Shown here piece after piece: positions 38,851 through 47,378 of a stretch of 64,000 bases of DNA. The notes under the pieces were generated by a model. It was not told the origin of the DNA and did not search any database. It saw only the letters and a list, made by a program, of their open reading frames with translations. Source of the DNA: Flavobacterium seoulense (GTDB taxonomy: Bacteria; Bacteroidota; Bacteroidia; Flavobacteriales; Flavobacteriaceae). Every line of letters starts with the position of its first letter. Within the stretch, counting starts at the first letter, position 1. The stretch is taken from NCBI RefSeq assembly GCF_000695795.1, contig NZ_JNCA01000011.1, positions 157,705 to 221,704 on the forward strand. Direction: 5' to 3'. Position numbers and translations under genes: made by a program.

Positions 38851-39477
38851 ATGAAAAAGATAACTGCTTTCTGGAAGCTGGCAACAGTAATCCTGTGCAT
38901 GTTTTCGGGCTGCAGCAAAGCGCAGGAAGTTGTCGGAAATATGGACAATACAACAGATAAAAAGATACTTATCGTGTATCTCTCCCGCACTAAAAACACA
39001 AAAGCAGTTGCACAAATGATTCATAAAAACGTCGGCGGTTCGATCATTGAGCTTGAATTGGAAAAACCATATCCGACGAATTATAAAGAAATCGTAAGCC
39101 AGGTGGCAAAGGAGAATGAAAGTGGCTATTTGCCTGAGCTTCGAACAGAAATTGAGAATATTGAAAAATTTGATATTGTATTTTTGGGCTTTCCAACGTG
39201 GGGAATGCAGCTTCCCCCTCCAATGAAAAGCTTTTTGAAAAAATACGATCTAAGCGGAAAAACGGTTGTGCCCTTTAATACCAATGCAGGTTATGGAATT
39301 GGAAGCAGTTTTCAAACCGTAAAGGAGCTCTGTCCAAAAAGCAATATCCTTGAAGGTTTTTCTGTTAAAGGAGGAATAGAAAGAGATGGGATTTTATTTG
39401 TGATGGAAGGAAAAAAAGAATTGGAAGTCCAGACGGATGTCGAAAACTGGCTCAAGAAAATTAATATGATCAATTAA
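38851..39477 (+). CDS. Flavodoxin-family protein with lipoprotein signal
   Basis: A 208-aa protein. The N-terminus (MKKITAFWKLATVILCMFSGCSK) has a lipobox (FSGC), suggesting an exported lipoprotein. The flavodoxin fold follows: ILIVYLSRTKNTKAVAQMI binds FMN phosphate, and IVFLGFPTWGMQLPPPMKSF and VVPFNTNAGYGIGSSF are the other flavin loops. Most flavodoxins are cytoplasmic, so an exported one is notable. It could pass electrons to the exported reductase or act as a flavin reductase in the periplasm. It is fifth in the island operon. Confidence 0.85.
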   Translation: MKKITAFWKLATVILCMFSGCSKAQEVVGNMDNTTDKKILIVYLSRTKNTKAVAQMIHKNVGGSIIELELEKPYPTNYKEIVSQVAKENESGYLPELRTEIENIEKFDIVFLGFPTWGMQLPPPMKSFLKKYDLSGKTVVPFNTNAGYGIGSSFQTVKELCPKSNILEGFSVKGGIERDGILFVMEGKKELEVQTDVENWLKKINMIN

Positions 39478-39487
39478 TAAAATTAAT

Positions 39488-40216
39488 ATGAAAATCAAGG
39501 CAATTATAAATCCGATACTATCTGCAATAATATTAACCATTACTGCAAGTGTAGATGCCCAGAATACTGAAATTCAAGCACTGGATGCTAAACAGCGGTC
39601 GATTGTTAAAATAGCTTCGGTTACGGCAGTTGGTGATTTAAGAAAGCTTAAGAAAGAACTCAATGTAGGTTTGAATGCAGGACTTACAATTAACCAAGCC
39701 AAAGAAGTGATCGTGCATCTTTATGCCTACTGCGGATTTCCAAGGAGTATAAGGGGACTTCAGACTTTAATGGAAGTTATTGACGATAGGAATAAAAAAG
39801 GAATTAGTGATCCTATTGGCGCAGAAGCATCACCCATTAGTGACAATAAAGACAAATACAAGCGCGGCGAAGCTATTCTGGAAATCCTTACAGCTGCAAA
39901 GCAGGATGGCCCCAAAAAAGGATATGCGGCGTTTTCACCCGAAATAGATGTTTTTCTTAAAGAACATCTATTTGCAGATATTTTTGACCGAGATGTTTTG
40001 ACCTATTCAGAAAGAGAACTTGTTACGATTTCTGTGATTGCGGCAATAGGAAGAGCTGAACCCATGCTGCAGTCACATTTAAACATATGCCTGAATGTTG
40101 GTCTTACCCCAAAACAGCTGGAGGAATTTGCTGAAATTATCAAAACATCAGTTGGCATCAAAGAAGGCGAAGCTGTCGAAAAAGTGCTGGCGGAGTTATT
40201 AAAAGCTAAAAAATAA
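39488..40216 (+). CDS. Exported carboxymuconolactone decarboxylase family protein
   Basis: A 242-aa protein with a signal peptide (ending ...TITASVDAQ). It contains two copies of the AhpD/CMD helical fold. One is SIVKIASVTAVGDLRKLKKE...AKEVIVHLYAYCGFPRSIRGL. The other is LTYSERELVTISVIAAIGRAEPMLQSHLNI...GLTPKQLEEFAEII. The CxxC of AhpD peroxidases is not seen, so it is closer to the decarboxylase/lactonase branch. Paired CMD-cupin genes are common in bacterial operons of unknown function. It lies 10 bp after the flavodoxin gene and 10 bp before the next hydrolase. Confidence 0.88.
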   Translation: MKIKAIINPILSAIILTITASVDAQNTEIQALDAKQRSIVKIASVTAVGDLRKLKKELNVGLNAGLTINQAKEVIVHLYAYCGFPRSIRGLQTLMEVIDDRNKKGISDPIGAEASPISDNKDKYKRGEAILEILTAAKQDGPKKGYAAFSPEIDVFLKEHLFADIFDRDVLTYSERELVTISVIAAIGRAEPMLQSHLNICLNVGLTPKQLEEFAEIIKTSVGIKEGEAVEKVLAELLKAKK

Positions 40217-40226
40217 AATTTAAGTC

Positions 40227-41285
40227 ATGAATAAATTATCAGTACTGATAACAGTAATAACAATGATAACATCGAATATGGGAAATGCACAATCCGCACA
40301 GAAAAAGTATGAGAAGAATCCTTTTTCTCTTGTATATGACGGCGCTATAACCAAAAATGAAAAGGGAAAAGTGAATATTCGTCCTGTCAGCTACAAGCTA
40401 AATGGAATCGACATTTCAGCCAACGTATATACTCAAGCAGATTACGATAGTTCTAAAAAATATCCTGCTGTTGTTGTAGCACATCCGAATGGAGGAATCA
40501 AGGAGCAGATAGCAGGATTATATGCACAGCGTCTGGCAGAGTCAGGCTATATAACCATCACCGCCGATGCGGCCTATCAGGGAGCAAGCGGGGGCGAACC
40601 TCGCCATACCGACAAACCAGCTTTCAGAGTTGAAGATATACATGGAATGGCAGATTTTATAACCCAGTATCCGGGAGCTGATGCCAGCCGTTTAGGAGTA
40701 TTGGGGATCTGCGGGGGAGGCGGTTATACCTTGAAAGCCGTGCAGTCTGATAAACGTTTTAAAGCCGTTGCAACCCTCAGCATGTTTAATTCCGGCGAAG
40801 TAAGACGCAATGGGTTTCAGAATTCGGCTTTAGGGACAATTCAGGAACGATTGGTACAGGCCTCAAATGCCCGCCAACAGGAAGTTTCCGGCGGAAAAAT
40901 TTTATATGCAGGTGTAGCGAGCATTACAGATGAGGAAATAAGTAAAACATCCACAGACCTTTACCGCGAAGGATATCAGTACTATTATAGGGATTACGCA
41001 CATCCGAATTCTACTTTTCTGTACACAATGAGCAGCCTTCTAGACCTGATGACTTGGGACGCGGCCACCAATATGGATCTAATCACCCAGCCGCTGCTAA
41101 TGATGGCAGGAAGCAAAGCGGATACAAAATATATGACTGATGAGGCATTTCCAAAAGCAGTCAATTCAGAAAACAAGGAACTTTTTATAATTGAAGGAGC
41201 AACGCATATTCAGACCTATTGGAAACCTGAATATGTAAACAAAGCGGCTGATAAACTGGTGCAGTTTTATTCAAAATATTTATAG
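40227..41285 (+). CDS. Exported dienelactone-hydrolase-like protein with Cys nucleophile
   Basis: A 352-aa protein with a signal peptide (ending ...NMGNAQ). The fold is alpha/beta hydrolase: YPAVVVAHPNGGIKEQIAG, then the elbow LGVLGICGGGGYTLKA with Cys in place of the common Ser. Cys nucleophiles are known in dienelactone hydrolases and YcjY-type proteins. The acid and His lie in LLMMAGSKADTKYMTDE and FIIEGATHIQTYW. Placed next to the CMD and cupin genes, it fits lactone or enol-ester hydrolysis, but no pathway can be proven. Confidence 0.85.
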   Translation: MNKLSVLITVITMITSNMGNAQSAQKKYEKNPFSLVYDGAITKNEKGKVNIRPVSYKLNGIDISANVYTQADYDSSKKYPAVVVAHPNGGIKEQIAGLYAQRLAESGYITITADAAYQGASGGEPRHTDKPAFRVEDIHGMADFITQYPGADASRLGVLGICGGGGYTLKAVQSDKRFKAVATLSMFNSGEVRRNGFQNSALGTIQERLVQASNARQQEVSGGKILYAGVASITDEEISKTSTDLYREGYQYYYRDYAHPNSTFLYTMSSLLDLMTWDAATNMDLITQPLLMMAGSKADTKYMTDEAFPKAVNSENKELFIIEGATHIQTYWKPEYVNKAADKLVQFYSKYL

Positions 41286-41765
41286 ATGAAAAAGATAAAT
41301 GTTATCAGAATAGTTGCCATGGTGATTTTATTTTCAATAAACAGCGTAACTGCGCAGTCTGACAAAAAGCATAGTGATAGTGCAGATACTGTCTTTGGCA
41401 GAGGAGCTAAGATAAACAACGGCAACTTTACAGGTACGGCTTATCTAAAAATGCTTATTGATGCAGATAAAGATAACCCCATTACGGCGGGCAACGTGAC
41501 TTTTGAACCTGGAGCCAGAACAAAGTGGCATCTTCATCCTGCTGGACAGATTATTCTGGCTATTGACGGCAAAGGATATTATCAGGAAAAAGGACAACCC
41601 AAAAGAGTAGTGCATAAAGGCGATGTTATAAAATGCCTGCCAAATATTGAGCATTGGCATGGGGCAAGCGAGGACAACTATTTTGTTCAGATTGCTGTGG
41701 GCAGCAATGAGAAAGGAGCGGTAATATGGTTAGCTCCTGTCACCGATGAAGAATATTATAAATGA
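41286..41765 (+). CDS. Exported cupin-domain protein
   Basis: A 159-aa protein beginning immediately at the stop of the preceding gene, so translation is coupled. Signal peptide ending ...INSVTAQ. One cupin domain, with motif 1 GARTKWHLHPAGQIILAIDG and motif 2 GDVIKCLPNIEHWHGAS, carrying His residues that would bind a metal. Small cupins with this motif accompany CMD proteins and reductases in many bacterial operons. The role may be isomerase or dioxygenase-like. It is the last gene of the island operon. Confidence 0.9.
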   Translation: MKKINVIRIVAMVILFSINSVTAQSDKKHSDSADTVFGRGAKINNGNFTGTAYLKMLIDADKDNPITAGNVTFEPGARTKWHLHPAGQIILAIDGKGYYQEKGQPKRVVHKGDVIKCLPNIEHWHGASEDNYFVQIAVGSNEKGAVIWLAPVTDEEYYK

Positions 41766-41906
41766 TTATAAAAATTTGATGTCAAAATTATTTCTTTTTT
41801 GAAGAGCTTGTTTTTAGAATTATTAAAAAAGTAATAATGACCTGTGGCTTCAGAAGACGATAAAAGAAACATAAAACTTTTTTTGAATTCGCAGTAATAA
41901 AGGGAA

Positions 41907-43118
41907 TTATCTATACTTATCCATTAATTTTTTCATATCCTCTTTAATATTTATATCTAAAACTTTGGCGTAATGCTGAGTCTGCAGGATATTTGCGTGC
42001 CCCATCATTGAGGAAACGTTTTCTATTCTGATGCCGTTTCCCAAGGTGACTGTTGTGGCAAAAGTATGCCGTGCCGTGTACCATGTCAGTTTCTTTTTGA
42101 TGCCGCACAGTGCCGCAATTTCCTTCAGGTATTCATTCATTTTCTGATTTGATATGGCAGGCAGAAGCGTTGGCTGCAAATGTTTGTACTTATTAATTAT
42201 TCGGTATGCAGGAGGGAGCAGGGGTACATTTTCATGCATTGAGGTCTTTGTTCTGTTTGCCAGAATCCAGAGATCATCGTTGTTGTCAAGAACAAGATTT
42301 TCTTCTCTTAGAGCAGAGGCATCAGCTGGTGCATATCCAGTATAACAGCAGAATATGAAGATATCTCTGGTTTTGACTAACCGTCCTGCAGTAATTACCT
42401 CTGTTTCTATCGTTTTTAATTCTTCAGGAGTCAGATAAATTGCATCGGTTTCAAATACCTTGCCTTCATACAGGTCGAAGGGGTTTTTAATGATTAAGCC
42501 TGATTTGAGGGCATAGTTGAAGGCAGTTTTGTACATGCGCATGTACTTTACCGTTGAATTGTTCCTGATTCCTATATGGCCTTTAAAAGTGCTCTGGTAC
42601 CTCAGGAATAATTCCAGATTATTAATAAAATTGCCGCTTATTGATTTCCAGCCGATGTCATTTTTTTGATGTTCTTCCCTTATAAAATTTGACAGCAGGT
42701 CTTTAGACCGCTCATATTTGCTTAGAGTTGCACGGGACCTTTCATCATGGTTAACTTTTCGGCTGAAAAAATTGATATGGAGTTCCAGAATCTCTAAGAC
42801 AGTAATTTTGTCCGGCGTTTTACCGTTAAGTTCATTTTTGAGCTGAGCCAGAGAAAAGCCCTCGTCTCTGCGGATGATTTCATTATATTTTTTTTCAATT
42901 GCCAATTGGAAAGCATCCAGGCTTCTGCGGAGCGTTTTTTCTTTGTCCATCCTGAGCACACTTCGCAGCTTGTTTGTAAAATCCCATCTCTCTTTAGTTA
43001 TATACTGTCCGGTTGCTATTGTGATGGAATCATGTTCATGCCAGAGACGCACATAAACCGGAGATTCATTTTTCCAGTTCATTTTTCCAGGTTTTAGAAA
43101 GAAATAAATCTTCAGCAT
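41907..43118 (-). CDS. int: Tyrosine recombinase (integrase) of the island
   Basis: A 403-aa protein. The N-terminal arm-binding and SAM-like domains (residues 1-200) are followed by the catalytic core. Conserved parts are TARHTFATTVTL (Arg350, His351), SSMMGHANILQTQHYAKV (His374 and nucleophile Tyr383). The first catalytic Arg of most integrases is absent: the box reads CCYTGYAPADASAL, as in the CTnDOT-like group of Bacteroidetes integrases where that residue is replaced. It lies at the right end of the island next to att-like repeats, as expected for an integrase gene, and faces inward. Confidence 0.95.
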   Translation of the reverse strand: MLKIYFFLKPGKMNWKNESPVYVRLWHEHDSITIATGQYITKERWDFTNKLRSVLRMDKEKTLRRSLDAFQLAIEKKYNEIIRRDEGFSLAQLKNELNGKTPDKITVLEILELHINFFSRKVNHDERSRATLSKYERSKDLLSNFIREEHQKNDIGWKSISGNFINNLELFLRYQSTFKGHIGIRNNSTVKYMRMYKTAFNYALKSGLIIKNPFDLYEGKVFETDAIYLTPEELKTIETEVITAGRLVKTRDIFIFCCYTGYAPADASALREENLVLDNNDDLWILANRTKTSMHENVPLLPPAYRIINKYKHLQPTLLPAISNQKMNEYLKEIAALCGIKKKLTWYTARHTFATTVTLGNGIRIENVSSMMGHANILQTQHYAKVLDINIKEDMKKLMDKYR

Positions 43119-43259
43119 GATCGGATCATTTTCAGTTTGAAAAAAAATAAGGATATTAAAGGTCTGAAAATTTTATCAATTTACCTATTTACGATGCTGA
43201 AAACGAGTTGAATAATACTGGTTTTTGAGGCAAGATAATACAGATTTTTTATAAAAATA

Positions 43260-43277
43260 GGGACACCCATAGGGACA
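43260..43277. repeat. Integrase-side direct repeat
   Basis: GGGACA-CCCATA-GGGACA is the same architecture as GGTACA-CCCATA-GGTACA at the left boundary and GGGTCA-CTAATA-GGGTCA in the right block. Three copies of one 18-bp design around an integrase gene suggest arm-type binding sites or remnants of successive att sites. Confidence 0.6.
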
Positions 43278-43420
43278 CAGAAGTATGCCTTATAATTTCA
43301 GATTTTGAAAATCTGTAATGGTATAAAAAATAATTTGTCCAGTATTTACGGGGCTTACGAGAGGAATTAATTGTTTTTGATTGCTGGGTTCGAAAAGAAA
43401 AGCTCCGCCCTAAAAACGGC

Positions 43421-43448
43421 GAAACCCTTAGCATTTGCTAAGGGTTTC
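43421..43448. terminator. Perfect 13-bp hairpin beside the right boundary
   Basis: GAAACCCTTAGCA (43421-43433) and its exact complement (43436-43448) form a stem with a 2-base gap. There is no T tract directly after it, so a structural role at the att site is as likely as termination. A comparable hairpin precedes the left boundary. Confidence 0.55.
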
Positions 43449-43454
43449 AAATTC

Positions 43455-43547
43455 AGCGGAGAAAGAGGCTCCGGAACCTTTATGATAATCCCAGTAATAA
43501 TGGGGCTTTATAAATAATATTTAAGAACAGGGTCACTAATAGGGTCA
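43455..43547. repeat. Right island boundary, att-like block resembling a tRNA-Ser 3' end
   Basis: AGCGGAGAAAGAGG, ATCCCAGTAATAATGGGG, and the direct repeat GGGTCA-CTAATA-GGGTCA (43530-43547) occur in the same order as in the left block. GCGGAGAAAGAGG plus GGAACC closely resembles the reverse complement of a tRNA-Ser 3' end. The block is the better preserved of the two copies. Confidence 0.6.
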
Positions 43548-43867
43548 CTAGACTTTTATAGTTTTTATTATGATTTTGTAAAATTAATAAAAATTAGTTG
43601 ATTAAGTTTTAATGATTTTTAAATAAGAAAGAATTAAACATAACAACCAAATCGAAAAGTATTAAAAAATGATTTAAAAGTACAATGTAGAAGTTGTGTA
43701 ATAATCTAAAACCATGATTTAAGTTTAAGAATTCTTATGGGGGCTAATTGTAATTTATTAGTTGTGATGGATCTGTTTATTTTTCAATTTAGTAGATGAT
43801 TGGGAGTATTTCTAAAATTACATGAGGTGTTCAAATTTTATTTGTAAGTAAAAAATGTAGGTTTTGT

Positions 43868-43899
43868 TTTGTTAATTTGAAAATAGTGTTTTATATTTG
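43868..43899 (+). promoter_or_regulatory. Candidate promoter of the first YD/RHS operon
   Basis: A TTTG at 43868-43871 and TATATTTG at 43892-43899 are separated by 20 bases, near the usual spacing of Bacteroidetes promoters. The transcript would start about 58 bases ahead of the ATG at 43964. Confidence 0.6.
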
Positions 43900-43963
43900 T
43901 AAGTAAATGTTTAAAATTAAAGTAATGATTAAATTATTTTAATGTACAATATAAACTTATCAT

Positions 43964-46912
43964 ATGAAAGTAAAACTAACTTTAGGATTGACTATTCTCA
44001 TTAATTTATTATGCTACTGTCAGGATTTGCCTAAAATAATTAAGCCCTCACCAGAAGCAGCAAATTTATCTAGATATGCCGATGTGCCTGTAAGTTTATA
44101 TACTGGAAAGCCACAAATTAGTTTTCCATTATATACATTAAAATGCGGAAGTCTGGAACTCCCTATTTCTCTTTCCTATTACGCATCAGGAGTTAAGGTT
44201 GAAGATTATCCAACTTGGGCAGGTATTGGCTGGGCACTTAATGCTGGAGGTGTGATTACCAGAGTCGTTGCTAATAACGGAACTTATCTTAGTACTCCTA
44301 GTAATAATTTACCAATAAGTGGAACTGTAGAAGAGCAGTATGGTAAACTTTTAAATTTGGTAGAACATCCTGAAAAGTCTCACATTATTTATCATTATAA
44401 TTTTTTACAATATTCTGGTTCATTTCAAGGAAATACTTTTAGAAAACATACTAATTTGAGAGCTGAATTTTCCACGGATTATAATTTTATAACGATTATA
44501 GACGATAATGGAATTAAATATTATTTTGAAACTCAATGGGGACTTCTTAATCAGGTTCAAACAGATTACTATTTAACTAAGATTGAGAGTGCAGATAAGT
44601 CTAATACTATAAATTTCGAATATATTCGTGGAGATTATTATTATCAAAACCCTCACATTTCAAAATTTTATATTTTAACAAGTAATGGTGCTGGTTATGC
44701 ACAAGACTCTGAAGCAGTGTACGGACACAAAGAGTCTGGTGTTTTGTTAAGTAGAATATACACATCTAATAATGATTCTGTTGAATTCATTAAAAAAGAT
44801 ATTTATCAGTTTGGTGGACCAAATTCATTAGATAAATATAGGAAAGCATTAGATTCTATTGTTGTATATCATGACAATTATAAATCATCATCTTTTCATT
44901 TTAAAACAAACAATATCCAAACAACAAAAATATATTCTCCTTATCCAGATCAGCCTTCATTTTTGTACAGTGAAAATAAGGGAATGAATTATAGGTTGTA
45001 TTTGGATGGTTTTGAAAAAATAGATGCATTAGGGAATATTGTAGATTCTCATAGTTTTGAATATTATGGAAGAACATCAGAAGGTAAAGATTTATTACCA
45101 AATAGATTTTCACGTGCTCAGGATTTGGGGGGATTTTACAATGGGCAAGATAGTAATTCTACTCTAATTCCTCCTTTAAACGAAACTTTAAGACCAGATG
45201 ATTCTGGTCTATCGGATAGTAATCTTTATAATAATGGTTTTGTTTCCCCTGTAAATATTCCTGGAGCAAACCGTAACCCTAATTTAGAATACATGCAGAT
45301 GGGAACTTTAAAAAGTATTAAATATCCAACTGGTGGATTAGCAAAATTTTATTATTCACAAATGGAAAATCCGCTTACTCTTGAACCGTTCTGGGGATTA
45401 AAAATCGATAAGATAGAATATCTCAATAGTGATGGATCTTTACAAAAAAGAAAGAATTATGACTATCAAAATCCAGTACTTGGTTATCCAATACCATCTT
45501 TTTGGCATTATACTTTAAAGCATAGAGATTACAACGATATAACTCCATTTCGTTTAATATGTCAAGCAAGTTCAAGCTATATGGATTGTACGGTTTATAA
45601 CTCTACGGATAGTTATACTTTTGCTATAAAGTTAAGTCCTGATCCTGTTAATGATCAGGGATTGGATCAAGGTCCGATGATTGGGTATGGACTAGTTAGA
45701 GAATATGAAGAAGGAAATGGACATACAAAATATGAGTTTTCCATAGATGGCGCATATGATTATCAAGCTAAGGATCATTATGTTCAAATTTCTCAATTTT
45801 ATGATGGATTTCCTCGGGAAAGTTTAGTTATGAAAAATTCTTGGCCACTTGGCCCCTTTATGGATAATAATTGGAAAATGGGAACATTATTAAATAAAGC
45901 TACGTACAAAGAGGATGGAACAAAAAAACAGGATATACGTTATCATTATTCCTATGATATTTTAAAAACGATACCAGGTATAAATATTTATAGTATACCA
46001 AAATACACATCTAATGGAGGATATGTTGCACACAATTCTTTTTATTATCATTATTTTGCATACTTAAGCGTTTGGGAGCGATTGGATTCTGTTACAGAAA
46101 CAATAGATAATGTTACTAAAGTAACAAACTATATTTATGATGAACGTAAGCAGGTATCTCAAATCAGTACTGTAAAAAGTAATGGAGATAGTTTTAAAAC
46201 CAATTTTAAATATCCTTATAATTATTCTTCGAATGTCTACAACAATATGGTTTCTAGAAATATAATTGCTCCGGTAATTGAAAAAACAGAAAAGATTAAT
46301 AATTATCAAGTAAAATTGTTGAAAACAAATTACTCATTTTGGAAACCAGATCCATCTAATAGCAATTTGAATATGTTAACCTCAAATGATTTAACGAATC
46401 ATATTTATCCATCATCAGTAGAAGTTCAATCAGATGAAAGTCCTATAGAAACAAGATTGAATTATAATAGCTACGATAATAAAGGGAATATTACAAGTGT
46501 TTCAAAAATCAATGATGTCGAGACCATCTATATTTGGGGGTACAATGAGCAATATCCAATAGCTAAAATAGAGAATGCGACCTATTCACAAGTATCTAGT
46601 AAGGTAGCTAATTTACAATTAAAATCAAATCAGGATAATGATAGGGCAGTGGATATCATTAATTCTAATGGTTCAATAAATTATCAGGGAAATGAAGGAG
46701 TATTGCGTTCCGCTTTGGCAGATCTAAGAGATTTTCTTTCAGATGCTATGGTGACTACTTATACTTACGATCCACTAATAGGAATTACAAGTATGACTGA
46801 TCCTAAAGGTTATACAATCTATTATGAATATGATTCTTTTAATCGTTTAAAACAAGTCAAGAATCAGGATGGAAAAATTCTTTCTGCTAACAATTATCAT
46901 TATAAGAATTAA
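43964..46912 (+). CDS. YD/RHS-repeat protein, N-terminal partner
   Basis: A 982-aa exported protein (signal MKVKLTLGLTILINLLCYCQ). It opens with PSPEAANLSRYADVPVSLYTG and LPISLSYYASGVKVEDYPTW, followed by GIGWALNAGGVITR, the usual start of flavobacterial YD-repeat proteins related to the TcB/RHS shell. YD motifs appear at the C-terminus (YTIYYEYDSFNRLKQVKN). It ends without an RHS core or variable tip, so by itself it carries no obvious toxin. It is the first gene of an operon, 11 bp ahead of the lipocalin-like gene. The partial gene at 60534 is its paralogue over the whole visible length. Confidence 0.88.
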   Translation: MKVKLTLGLTILINLLCYCQDLPKIIKPSPEAANLSRYADVPVSLYTGKPQISFPLYTLKCGSLELPISLSYYASGVKVEDYPTWAGIGWALNAGGVITRVVANNGTYLSTPSNNLPISGTVEEQYGKLLNLVEHPEKSHIIYHYNFLQYSGSFQGNTFRKHTNLRAEFSTDYNFITIIDDNGIKYYFETQWGLLNQVQTDYYLTKIESADKSNTINFEYIRGDYYYQNPHISKFYILTSNGAGYAQDSEAVYGHKESGVLLSRIYTSNNDSVEFIKKDIYQFGGPNSLDKYRKALDSIVVYHDNYKSSSFHFKTNNIQTTKIYSPYPDQPSFLYSENKGMNYRLYLDGFEKIDALGNIVDSHSFEYYGRTSEGKDLLPNRFSRAQDLGGFYNGQDSNSTLIPPLNETLRPDDSGLSDSNLYNNGFVSPVNIPGANRNPNLEYMQMGTLKSIKYPTGGLAKFYYSQMENPLTLEPFWGLKIDKIEYLNSDGSLQKRKNYDYQNPVLGYPIPSFWHYTLKHRDYNDITPFRLICQASSSYMDCTVYNSTDSYTFAIKLSPDPVNDQGLDQGPMIGYGLVREYEEGNGHTKYEFSIDGAYDYQAKDHYVQISQFYDGFPRESLVMKNSWPLGPFMDNNWKMGTLLNKATYKEDGTKKQDIRYHYSYDILKTIPGINIYSIPKYTSNGGYVAHNSFYYHYFAYLSVWERLDSVTETIDNVTKVTNYIYDERKQVSQISTVKSNGDSFKTNFKYPYNYSSNVYNNMVSRNIIAPVIEKTEKINNYQVKLLKTNYSFWKPDPSNSNLNMLTSNDLTNHIYPSSVEVQSDESPIETRLNYNSYDNKGNITSVSKINDVETIYIWGYNEQYPIAKIENATYSQVSSKVANLQLKSNQDNDRAVDIINSNGSINYQGNEGVLRSALADLRDFLSDAMVTTYTYDPLIGITSMTDPKGYTIYYEYDSFNRLKQVKNQDGKILSANNYHYKN

Positions 46913-46923
46913 TAAAAAATAAT

Positions 46924-47373
46924 ATGAGAAAAATATTTACACATTTTACATTTTTAATGTTGATTTTCAATTTTTATCCCGTAGCGGCTCAAATTCAAGA
47001 AGATCAATTATTGGGTAATTGGGAATTAAATTACAAAGTTACTTCTGAACAGATGGCAGCTGATGCAAAAAAAGTATTTAATAGTTTACCTGAGTCCAGT
47101 CACTCCTCTATTGAAAAAGCATATAAGGGCAGACAGATTGCATTTATGAATAATCACTTATTTGAACTTAAATTATCCGATGGAAGATCTTCAGTTGGTA
47201 AATGGCAGTTAAACCTTTTTGAAAAAGTTTTAAAAATTAAAAATGATAGAAATAATAAAGAGTATTTGTATAAAATAATTGAATTAGATGATAAAATATT
47301 ATTTATTGAAGAGCTAGACGTGAAAGGAACAGTCTATTTTAAAAAGCTTCATTATATAAAATCTAAAAGTTAA
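46924..47373 (+). CDS. Small exported lipocalin-like protein
   Basis: A 149-aa protein with a signal peptide (ending ...NFYPVAAQ). The mature part begins LLGNWELNYKV and later has VGKWQLN, KVLKIKNDRNNKEYLYKIIEL and KILFIEEL, the strand pattern of lipocalin-like domains in Bacteroidota. No ligand can be named. It lies between two YD/RHS genes with gaps of 11 and 5 bp, so it is clearly co-expressed. It might bind or shield the RHS protein, or be unrelated cargo. Confidence 0.6.
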   Translation: MRKIFTHFTFLMLIFNFYPVAAQIQEDQLLGNWELNYKVTSEQMAADAKKVFNSLPESSHSSIEKAYKGRQIAFMNNHLFELKLSDGRSSVGKWQLNLFEKVLKIKNDRNNKEYLYKIIELDDKILFIEELDVKGTVYFKKLHYIKSKS

Positions 47374-47378
47374 GAAAT

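Larger units (their letters stand above)
43119..43963. other. Right-end non-coding region of the island and promoter region of the YD/RHS operon
   Basis: This 845-bp stretch has no supportable gene. It contains a direct repeat at 43260-43277, a hairpin at 43421-43448, the right boundary block at 43455-43547, and the promoter candidate at 43868-43899. The part between 43550 and 43860 is plain AT-rich sequence where I see nothing further. Confidence 0.6.
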
